Assembly: GCA_021014325.1 (NCBI GenBank)
Contig: CM037472.1
Coordinates: 3,658,001-3,722,000, forward strand
Reading direction: 5' to 3'
Length of the DNA stretch: 64,000 nucleotides
DNA from: Plazaster borealis
Taxonomy: Eukaryota; Echinodermata; Asteroidea; Forcipulatida; Labidiasteridae
The first letter of the stretch is position 1, and every line of letters begins with the position of its first letter. Below the pieces are notes generated by a model, which made no database searches, was not told the DNA's origin, and was given only the letters and a program-made list of their open reading frames with translations. This document shows, one piece after another, positions 44,385 through 56,300 of the stretch. Both the position numbers and the translations under genes were made by a program.

Positions 44385-47300
44385 TCATTCCAAACAAGCA
44401 AATATGTCATCAATATCCGATGTCCGACTTGTAAGCGCCTTGGTTTCACTTATCTTGTCAAGTTCACACACCAGGGCGGATGCTTTCACTTTCGTCTTCT
44501 TGTGTCGTTTCTTGAATACATCACTGCTTCCGGGAGGTGCGTCTTGGCTCATCTTGTCCCTCAGCACAGTCTGTGCATTAACTGTCCTCGAGGGTGAAGA
44601 GTCTAGTTCCTGCACTGTTTTACTGATCTGTCCTATACTCTTCTTTTTAAGCTTTTTAAGAACCAGCTTCTGATGGTTTTGTTGCTTCAGAGATTCTTTG
44701 GTTGTTTGACTTTCCCTTTGTTTGACATCTTGACTAAGAACTTCTTTGTCCTTCTTCGTTTTCTTCACCCTTCGGAAGTTGTCCCTCAGGATTTCAAATG
44801 TTTTTCTCTTTTTCTTCGGATGGGCATCTCCCGTGTCTTCAGATTCGTAACTTAACGTCTGCTCTCTCTCTGCAGTTTCTCCTTTTTTCTTGTTTAGCAT
44901 TTTTTTCATCTTCTTCTTGATGCCATGCTTCAGAAGTTTCTTAAGTTTCTTTCCGACCGTTGTGGTTCTTTCATCCTCCTCAACATTGGCCGTTTCATTT
45001 CCGTGCCTTGAGCCAGTTGATCTCTCATCAGCATCATCCACTGACGGAACACTTGGTGCACAAATTCCATTGGCGTCCACAGCAATCGTTTCTACCTCTA
45101 GCCGTGACAGCTTTGTCGCAGGCTCTTCTACGATACGGCTCTCTGATCGCTTCCTCTTCAATTTGACTTTCGACCTCTTCTGAGCACCCTCATCTAATGT
45201 CACTGGCTCTGCAGTTCAACAAACATAATGATTGTAAATATGATGACATGTTTCCAAGTTGATAGAATGTATACATTTGTATCCTTCTTTTCTTCTCTCA
45301 CATTCAACTTCCCTTATTTGAAGTTGAAATGAAATTTCATCTTGTCTTTATAGAGGTGGTACTGTGATCAGTTTATAATAATAATTGGTTCTTATATAGC
45401 GCACATATCTTAGTGACTAGATCAAGGCGGTTTACAACATTAATATTCCTGTTCATTTAGGACATACTTTTAGACCATTCCTCAATCTTTCTCAACTATG
45501 GGGAGCATACAACACCGAGCTGCTTAAATTAGCACTAAGGGGTTAATCCAACACAACACTGTCTCAGCCCTCTCAGGTTCCCATTTATACACCTGGGTTA
45601 AGAGAAGCAATTATGGTATAGTGCCAGATACTGCACAAGCGCTGGCCGTCACATCAGAATATAATAATGACGGTGCTGATTGTCATGTGATGGTCAGCGC
45701 ACATGCGCGTTTGCAGAAACTGGGTTACAGTTCATAATTCCATGTACGTACAGCCACAGGGGTCGATTTCACAAAACTCTTCCTAACTTAGGACTAGTCC
45801 TAGGCAATGCTAAGAGATAGGACTAGTCTTAAGTTAAAGGGACTTTTGGTAACAGCTCAAAACCAGTGTCCACATTTTGTGTGATTCAACATATGCATGA
45901 ACAAACAAACCTGTGAAAGTTTGAGCTCAATTGGTCATCGAGATCACGAGAAAATAGTGAAAAGAGACCTTATGTGTTTTCTGTTTTTTCAAATTATCGC
46001 GCATGATAAAAACTATTGATTTACTCATTTCTCAGAAACGATAGCATTTTAGGCAGAAATACTTTAAGGAACCCTTTCAACCATTACTTACTTTAAATCA
46101 TGTAAGTTGTGTGTGAATCTGTGAACATTTGTGTTTTTCGATCTTACCAATAGTGTACAGGGCCTTTAAGACGCAGTTACTGGTCGTAACTTCAGATAAG
46201 ACTAGTCTTATCTCTTTGTGAAATCGGCTACTGGCCTGCTATGATCATGACAACAGTCCCCCTTTCACACTAATCTTTAAATCAAGTAATAAACCAAGGG
46301 AAAGTGTCAGAGTAATTTGTAAAAAACAAAAATTTGGGTTGAAGAAAAAGAAGTTTGGTAACTGCGGGACTTGAACCTGCGATATGCCGGCACTCTACCA
46401 ACTGAGCTATCTAGCCCTATGTTGAGGGTCTCCCTATTTTGTCAATATCTTTATACTGATTTTTTTGAGGGTATACAAAATTGAAAGTCAGATTAAAATA
46501 TCAAGCCTGGGTTTTCCTTACCTCCAAGGTCCAAAACAGGTCCCCTGGTTGTCAAAGACCTCTCAATGCTGTGTTCTTTTTCCTCAGCCTCGTTCTTCAA
46601 TGACTTGCCATCAACTTGGCTGGAAGCAAACATGCTGTCCAACAAAGTGGAAGCCTTTTTCTTTGAAGGTCGCTTTCTGCAAATTTAGATAAACATTCAA
46701 AATTTGTTAACCTTACTTAGTCACAGAATTGGTACTGGTTCCAATTATCATCAGAGAATCAATTTAAAAATCCTGCTTTATGTTTATAAACGTATTCTTG
46801 GCCAAATTCTTATTAGCACCCATCAGATATGTACATGTAACTTTATCATGCCCATTTACAATATACAATATTCATATTTTGGCAATATCACCAACTCGCT
46901 GTGAACACTTGATATAAAGGAATACTAATCAAAAACATTCATTTCGTGTCATTAATGAGCTTTTTTGATCAAGAAATCACAATCTGGATGTGTAGATAGG
47001 AACATCGCGCATTTGTGTGAGCACTGCATTCCTTGTCGGTTTTCCGAGTGCGTTAATTTTGCTTCAATCATCAATTTTAAGTTTTACCGTCTCACTCAGT
47101 CCATCAGCCAGTGGAAACACTGGAGTATGGGTAAAATCGAAATATACTTTATCCCTGTTCGAATATTACATCAACTAAAAGTTGTCGAGTGAAATTGATC
47201 AATGATTAGGAATCAGAAATACTTACATCTCATATCTCACAGGGTCATAGTCTGGCTTTAACCATACCAGCAAACTTGGTGGAAATCCTTCTTCTGTTGT

Positions 47301-50300
47301 CATCTATCGATAAAAGAACAAAAACACGAACAGGGATAAGTTGCTGTTTTGAGTTACGCCCATGTCACACAGAGCAAATTTTTTTCAGGCAACTTGGAGG
47401 CAACCAACTGCACTGTATGCACAAGGAACACTTTGGCATCACAAGAGACATTCTTCTGGCTGTAACTCACTATCCCAACAGGGAAATAATGAGAAAACTT
47501 AAATGCAATGATTTTCTTACTGAAAATTGCCTGGAACTGGTTGCCTGTAAATTGCCTCATGGGACATGGCTTTAAAGGCACTGAACACGTTTGGTAATTG
47601 TCAAAGACCAGTGTTCTCACTTGGTGTATCCTAACACATGCATAAAATAACAAGCCTGTGAAAATTTGGTCATCGAAGTTGCAAGAAAATGATGAAAGAA
47701 AAAACACCCTTGTTGTACAAATTTGTGTGCTTTCAGATAGGAATAAAAACTTCTTGCAAGAAGTTTTTATTATTTTAGTGAGAAATTACCTCTTTCTCAA
47801 AAACTCATTACTTCAGAGGGAGTCGATTCCTACAATGTTTTATACTATCAACAGCTCTCCGTTGCTCGTTACCAAGTCAGTTTTTAAGCTAATATATACT
47901 TTGAGTAATTACCAAACGTGTACAGTGCCTATTAAGGTAGATATAAATCAGGGGTAGGAGTCATTGCTGACAAAAAGGTCTGAAACTAGGATCCAAATTT
48001 TAGGAGGTATGTTAAAATGATGGCATTTCCACATTTTAGTAACAGCTAGAGTTGTAAATTTCAAGGAGCTCTTAGGAATAATATTCTCAGTGCTAGAGAA
48101 GTAGATCAAAAAGCAGGATTTGTTTAAATTGGAAGAAAATTGCAGCTACTTTTTTTCGGCAGACATTAAAAGAAGTCTTAATTCATACAAAAGCCTGAAT
48201 TGTTCTCATCCCTAATAAATATCATAGGGCTTGAAGATTTATCTTTTTTGTTTTCAAATTTTGAGGCCTGGGCCACTTAAGCAGAAAATTAAGCAGAATT
48301 CTGTGGTAAGCAGAGCCATGAAATTAGACCCTGGGGCCAATTTCATAGCGCTGCTTAACTCCGTGCTAACTATTGCAGAAAAAATTGTTAAGCAGAGGCG
48401 TATTTCACAGGTTAGCAAGAAAATAAGGCGGCCAGTTTGCGCGTTCACCATGGATAATGCATTAGTATGCACCGGAAGGTCAGCATGCTTGTTCGTGCGC
48501 TTACGGTTAGCAGTGCTATGAAATGGAAACTCGCACAGTCATGACAGTAAGCACAAAATCGGACATTAAGCAGCTCTATGAAATTGGGCCCAGTGCCCAA
48601 TTTCATAGAGCTGCTTAGGCAGAAAATTTTGTTTCAATATTTTTTGTTCAGCAGAAATGAGCAGGATACCAGACACAAACTGTACATGTGGCATGGTAGT
48701 ATGGCTGGTAACCCTTATTCTGGTAAGCATAATTTTGCTGTGCTTAGCTACTTGTTGTGCTTAAGCAGCTCTATGTAATTGGGCCCTGGTCTGAGTTGCA
48801 AGATCTTAGATTGAATTGGTGTCAAGTGGAGGTTAAATTTATAAATAAACAACACAGTAGTAAGCCAGCCAGTCAGGAAACATCCAGGTTCTATTTGAGG
48901 TCAGTCTGTATCTAGGCACTATGACATCATCCATAGACCCGTGAGAAAACTTTACAAAGACAATGCACTGTGACTAGAATGACTCCTCACAACTTGAGTC
49001 ATATCAAGTCATTTCAAGTCACACTCAACTTGACTTGAGTCATCAACTACAAGTGACTCGACCTGAAGTTAAGTCACTGGTGTAAATGAGTCAGCTCTCT
49101 CATCAACTTAATAAAGCAGAAGAGTTTTTGTAGCACTTATGTTACTAAGTGAAACAAAATATCATTGGCTTTCATAGCAACAACTATTTCATCATGTAAA
49201 CAACACACCCCTGAAACCAACCCTACTGATTGAATGGAACGTACCAGCAGTTAGAGCCAAAAGCTGCGTGCGTAAATCCTGTAGTCACATGAGGCCCTAG
49301 CTGATAATCGAACCAGGGCCACAGTGGTGAGAGATGAGCGCTTTTTGCACAAGCCAACCATGCCACCCCAAGTGTTGGATCCTCATGCCAGTACTCACTT
49401 GGCATGCAATAGACCCTTCCATTGTAAATTGCACATCACGCATGCGCACTAGCACTACTGGTTGGCAAAAAGGGGGAAAGTCAAGCCTTTTTGTATGGGG
49501 CTGATGGTAGCGCAATGCACAACTCTATATGGCGTTTGCCAACCAATAGTGTCTCTGCACGCATGCGTAATTAGCATATTTCATGGGAAAGGCTATAAAG
49601 CGTCTTGTTCGAGTTGGCCATGGTTGTTGTTATAAACGTTTGCTTTGTAATGAAGTAAGTTCTTGTTCATGCAGTTGTTGCTACGAAAGCTCATACATAT
49701 TGTTTTGAAACATTTTTTGGGGGGGGGGGGGGTCATTTACAAACTTGTGTGCTTGTAATTGTCTGACTAGCGCGGCTGCCCATGATTTAGCTTGCCAACT
49801 TTGAACATATTTTGACTGCCAACTCACTCAAAATGAAATGTAACTTTACAGGGCTGGAACTTAAAGGTATCGTACACGTTTGGTAATTACTAAAAACAAA
49901 TATGAGCATAAAAACTGACTTGGTAACAAGCAACATAGAGCTGTTGATAGTATAAAACATTGTAGGAAACGACTCCCTCTGAAGTAATGTAGTTTTTGAG
50001 AAACAGGTAATTTCTCACTAAAATAATAAATACTTCTTGCAAGAAGCCTTTTATTCCTATCTGAAAGCACACAAATTTGTACAACAAGGGTGTTTTTTCT
50101 ATCATAATTTTCTTGCGACTTCGATGACCAATTGAGCCCAAATTTTCACAGGCTTGTTATTTTATGCATATGTTGGGATACACCAAGTGAGAACACTGGT
50201 CTTTGACAATTTCCAAACATGTTCAGTGCCTTTAAGACTGAACCACATATCTGAGGCCACTGATTTTAGCCCTGGGCCAGTAAACTCAAGACTGGGCAAC

Positions 50301-53300
50301 TCCAGCGGTCTTGTGTTTTTTAATTGAGTAATAATACCTCACTGTGTAATATCTTGAACAAAAAGAAATGATGTTCAAATGTTGACTTTGAGTTGAGTCT
50401 GGTGAATACCTTTCAATTCTGTTGAGTATCAAAGTATATGTAATACCCATAATAAAAACGAGATTTGTGTGGTACCATCCAATGTTGGGTTTGGTAACAC
50501 ATGTTCATGCAGTTCTAATAATGTGTGTGCGTGACGTGCACGTGAATGTACTGAAGCATGGTGAGCGATAAAATAGTGACGTCATCTGAGAAGGGTCTAT
50601 AGTGCAATTTTCTGCTCAGCAAAAATATGCAGGAAACCAGCTGAAAGTGGTAATGATGACATGGTAGTTTGGCTGGTAACCTTTTTCTGGTAAGCCATAT
50701 TTCTGTGCTTAAGCAGCACAATGAAATTGGGCCCCTGTCTTTTAGGGCTGATATATATACTGACCCATTGCATTAACGTTGCCTTGAGTTTGTCCATCCA
50801 GGGAATGAGGTGTGAGTACCAGGAGGTCATGTCCTTCAGCATGGCTCGCATCATTACCCTACAGGAAGGAACTACTTCTGCTATTAAGGTCATCTATCCA
50901 ACAAGACTACAGCTGGTTATTCCATTCTGAAGTATATTAATCTCATAGCAGGGGCATTACATGTATATCAAAAAGTGCAGGGGTGGTTGTGTCATGAATT
51001 ATTGGGCGCTTGCCAGTGTCTAGTGTCTAGACACCAATGTCGCGCACTGAAACTGCGACCCAGAGAATCTGGCTGGGTACCAAGATTTGAAGGTCTGAAA
51101 CAGAAAAAGAGACCTGGAAGTCCAAAACTTAGATAGACCCCCCCCCCAGATAACCTAGCTAGTCTAAGACCCTGAAGTCAACAACCAAGGTTGGACCCTG
51201 GGAATCTGAAATCGAGGTAGAACCTTGGAAGTTCAAAAGCTAGCTGGAGACCTGGGGCTGATTGATCTTAACTGAGAATCAATGGTGATTGCTACGCAAA
51301 GTGTGATGTCACAATACAAATCACTATGGTAATACTGACAACTCATCTGAAGATGAATCTTGGTGATTTGCTCCTGGGCCCAATTTCATGGCGCTGCTTT
51401 CCAAAGAATTCTGCGCTTACGACGCACTGCAACTTGCATATTTCTACAAGCTGCAGCAGGGCGTTAGTGCAGAATTCCAAGGCAGTGCCATGAAATTGGG
51501 CCCTGGAAGTCGACAACCAAGGTTGAACCCTGGACATCCAAAATCTAGCTGAAGACGTGGAGGTTAGACAGCGACCTTGAGATCTGACAACAAAACCAGA
51601 GGCCTGAAAGTCCACATGTCCAAGACATTGAGATGCAAGTTATAAGGATGTTGATGTTTTCACATCTAATCTACTAAATAATGGTTTGAAGCTTTCTGAT
51701 CTTTTTGTTTGAAGCAGACCCAGCATTTAAGGGGCACATTGCCTTCGGATTGGGCGTTTTGGGGCTATAAAAAGCGTTTGTAGAATATAAGTAGAATATA
51801 AAAGTAGAATATAACGATTCACATAAATATCCCTTGAAATTGCGTGCTTTTTGTGCAATTTCATGGCAGAACACGGTCCGCTATTTGTCTAAATACATTT
51901 TTGACTCCACAAAATGGTGGACTGTATGTTCTGCTGGTTGTATTTCCAGAGGCAAATTTATGTTTTTTTTATCACCACTCACTAATTACCAACACACTGT
52001 ATGTGTTTAAGTGAATGAACAACTCTTCAAAAGAATAAGGAGTAATTTCAAACAGCAACATTTTGAGAGATTTGAAGGCAATGGTGCCCCTTTAAATGTA
52101 AAAGTTGCAAGCCAATGTTGGTATTGATCAAGACTTACCATATTCTGCTCACTATGGAAGAGTAGATCATGTTTTGTGACAGGAATTGCCCTGATGTGAT
52201 ATTCTGAACGGCAAATCTACACAGTATGGTTAAGGTCAGTAGAACATTCGATGTTAACTTTGAAGTGTTAAATGCAAATAATCAAAGGTGTAAATGTACC
52301 ATTGAAAGAGAACATGGTGAATGCCGAGCTCAATAGACCTCATGTACATGACATCATTTGAGTAGGGCGCCCTCGGCTACAGGTCAAAAGGCGGTTGCTC
52401 ATTTCCCTTACAAAAATTACCTTTTCATTCCAACTGTATATCCAGTTGGAAAGAATTGGATTGAGTTGGTATTGAGTTGGTGATAGTTGGTTTATATTGG
52501 AATACTGAATTTCCAAGTGGAATAAAATCTTAGACCAACTCAGTCCAATTGGAAATCAAATTGGAGTCGGTTGGTTTGATTTAATTGAATTGGAATTAGT
52601 TGGATTTTGTTTCTACCAATTGGAAATTTCACCTTCTAAACTAATTCCAATTGGAAACTTTATTTCCCAATTGAGACCAAATGCATCCAGTTGGAAAAAT
52701 CCAATTGGGTTCAGTTGGAAATAATTTCAAACTGAACCCAACTGAGTCCAATTGAGTCCAATTGGTTTTGGAAAATGTCCAATTGGTTCCAATTGGAAAA
52801 TTGAATTGGAAATTTCGGTAAGGGTTGGCTCAAACTGTGCGCCGCGCGTACATAACGTGTGCCTTTCCATTGCTTAATCATTGTTTTACCTAATTTGGGA
52901 GTTGAACAAAGAAAAACTGATTACAGATTGAACCTGTGACCTCTGGATAAACGTGCCAGCGCTCTGTGGCAGTCTGTGGTACCAGTGCCAGCTGTACAAA
53001 CAGAAGAAACCCATGCACCCAGTGCTAGCCTGGAGGGTAGGGTACTTTGTGGTAGTCTGTGGTACCAGTGCCAGCTGTACAAACAGAAGAAACCCATGCA
53101 CCCAGTGCTAGCCTGGAGGGTAGGGTACTTTGTGGTAGTCTGTGGTACCAGTGACAGTTGACAATATAAGAAAACCATGCACCCAATGCTAGCCTAGAAG
53201 GTACAATGTATGGTACTTTGTGGCATTCTGTGGTACCAGTGCCAGCTGTACAAACAGAAGAAACCCATGCACCCAGTGCTAGCCTGGAGGGTAGGTTACT

Positions 53301-56300
53301 TTGTGGCAGTCTGTGGTTCAGAATAAACAGCTTTGGCAGTGGCTATGGCTGGATTGTTGAAAACGGGGCCCAATTTCATAGAGCTTCATACTCACAAAAA
53401 GTAGCTACATGTAAGCACAACAAAATTATGCTTACCAGAATAAGGTTTCCAGCCAAACGACTCTGTCACATGTAGAATTTGTGACTGGTATCCTGCTCAT
53501 TTCTGCTAAGCAGACATTTGTTAAGCAATATTTTCTGCTTAAGCACCTCTATGAAATTGGGCCCTGTTCTTCAATGTTAGGGTTAGGGTTAGCCACTCAA
53601 CGGTCATAGCTATAGCCGCAGTCGCTTGATTCAAACAAGGTTCTAGAGTTTGTGAAATTAGAACCTGGAGTATTCTTAATAAGGATACACATAGACAGAC
53701 TCTGCCATATTGAGGATGTAGACGCAAAGTTTAGCCTGTCCCATCAACTTGATGAGAATGTACTCCAGCATCTGACGAGATGGGAGGCGGATGGTGGAAC
53801 TTCTCTCGGTATGAGTACTGCAGGTGATGTCAAGCAAAACGGCCAATTATTTCTCTGGACAATTCCAATGGAAGACCTGTCGGTTCCTCTGAACCCATTG
53901 CTTTTGGTATTAACTTAATTAACACACCAGTGAATACATGCTTAAAGGGGCACATTGCCTTTGGATTGGTTGCTTTGGGCTATAAAAAGTGGTTGCTTTG
54001 GGCTATAAAAAGTGTTTGTTGAGAAATGAGTACTGTTGGAAATTATTTTCAAAGTAGAATATAATGATTCACATAAACATCTGGTGTAATATGACTACAA
54101 TTAGTTGGATGCAAATGGGTACAATATAGCAAAATATAATCATAAGGTGAAATCTGGAGTGTTACATTTCACTCGGCTTTGCCTCGTGAAATGGAACAGT
54201 CCAGATTTCAACGAGCGATTATGTTTTGCTTTATCGTATGAATAAAATGCATCCTGTATTTGTTTTACTATACCTCTTACCTCACACATAGATCCTTGTC
54301 AGTTGATGTTTGTTCATATAATTCATAATTTATGTCAACAATAAATAAAACAACCCTTTGAACAACACATAATTTATTTCAACAATAAGGTATTAAATGG
54401 TAGACATAGAAGGAGCTGCTGAAGACTGGCTGGCTAAAGCGCGTTCAGCATTCAAAGCCATACGCGTGTTGGCGCGCAAGCTTACACAGGTGCTAATAAT
54501 GCATAACGAAATCAATACAAAATCAATGTAATCAATGTAAAAACTAATAGTATTCCTGAAGGTTAGCTGTACAGCACCCAATTGTCCTATATTTATCAGT
54601 AAAGGACTCCTATATTAAATTTTGGAGTGTCAGAACAGCATACATGGCAAAATAAAGTATGACACACGACACATGTTCCAACAATCAAATGACAATGATA
54701 TATAACCAGTGTTCTCCAACCTATAGAAAAGACGTGGCGCACCGCCACGCTTTCTGCGGCACGCGCCACGCTTTAAAATCACCGCCAAGCTTTTTTTAAT
54801 TTTTTTTTTTGAGCACACTAGTCACACGGAATTACAAGGTAAGAAAAAGAAATGCGGTCGGGCTACCGGACACATACGTTTCCTCTAGTGGGTGCCTAAG
54901 ATAAATTGGTACCAATAAATTAAATTAAATTGGTTTTTATTTCAAGTAAGTGTTTAGAAAACCAGTATTTTACTTTGTGTTCTTAAAAACTGTAAAAATA
55001 TTTCCTCAAAAAAGTCTGAGGAAAGTGGCCAGGATTCACCTTAGAATGCACCACAGAGCATCTGGGATCAAAATTTTTCCCAGGGGGCGTAGGGGCTTCG
55101 CGCTCGCATTGTACGTACCCCCTCGCAGTTTTCACCACACCAAGCACCAACCTTTAATTTTCAAAGTTGGAGAACACTGATAACTGTTGCATATTTATGT
55201 AACTATACAAATGTTGGGCATCAGTGAGGAGGATATCCTAAATTGAAGTTACATGTCATTAGTCCTTGGGATGATTACATACACGTAATAAAAACACATG
55301 GTGCGTAACTTATGTGACCACAAAGGGATTTTTTTCTTAGACTTGTCCTTGTCCTTGACCAGTCCAGATTTCTCATCAAGTTATCCAGCTCATCCTGGCA
55401 GACCAGTGAAAATGACAAGCTAACTGGTTCACTGGTAGGGCTTGAATTGGGGTGGGGGGGGGGGGGCCCACAAGACCCCAGGGCTTGTAGCTCAAAATAT
55501 TTATGGACCAGAATTGTGTGCACAAGATCAGAATTGAAATGAGAAGAAAAATTGCCTACCCAGTTTAACAATTTAACTGTTTGAATTTGAAAGAGCACCA
55601 AGAGATGATTTATCTCATTTGTATTAATGGTAAGTATTCTTCCATAATCAACAGAATTGTATGTATCAGACTGAAAGTCAACATTTTAACACAAAAATAA
55701 GACCACCAGACTTGTTTGGAAATGAGGTTACTGGCCCGTTTAAAATCACTGGCCTCGGGCCTGCAGTCCAGGGTAAAATTTGAGCCCTGGCTGGCTAGTC
55801 ACTGAACAAAAAGTTAAGGGCTAGCACATTAATTGGTGAAAATGGGCTGAAAGTGAAAGTAAGGATTTGAAAGGACAGACACTAAAAAGCCAGAATGGCA
55901 AACAGACAAAGGAAACTATTTTCAGGGTAAAAATTGAATCAAATGCTGGAATTTGTAACTGTTTCCTTCATGACAATTCACAGCATGCAGTCAAAAACTA
56001 TCATGTACAAGAGTGAGCTGTATAGACCATGTAACCTTTGCTTACAAAGAGAGTGACCTTGTACATTCCAAGGCGTTTCCTGGTAGGCAAGATACTACAC
56101 TGGTCATATGGGAAATTTTACATTTTCTCATAATTTTCACACAAATTCAAGAGTTATAAAAAAAACCAGCTGGACAGGTTTTGAGATGTGTGCCCTTTCT
56201 TCAAATCAAAAAATGATACAAATCGCACAGTGCAATCTTCGTTAATTTAATGTCTTCTTCCATTGAGCTGTGTACAAATCGTGCCTGCAGGAAGTCCAGG

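Noticed and set aside
44960..45183. Plus-strand frames opposite the 272-codon minus frame
   Set aside because: They are shadows of NEPRO exon 9; the minus frame is lysine-rich, in phase with exon 8 and ends in the conserved DDIF tail.
46370..46420. Second tRNA-like sequence
   Set aside because: The anticodon arm is deleted, so it cannot encode a tRNA; same SINE family.
52136..52216. Alternative reading ICRSEYHIRAIPVTKHDLL of NEPRO exon 5
   Set aside because: It is open too, but only the +1 frame (FAVQNITSGQ ... IVSRIW) keeps phase with exons 4 and 6 and matches the family.
53206..53475. Frame with repeated VPVPAVQTEETHAPSASLEG peptides
   Set aside because: It is the translation of the 83-88-bp minisatellite. 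It is open on both strands and lies in a NEPRO intron.
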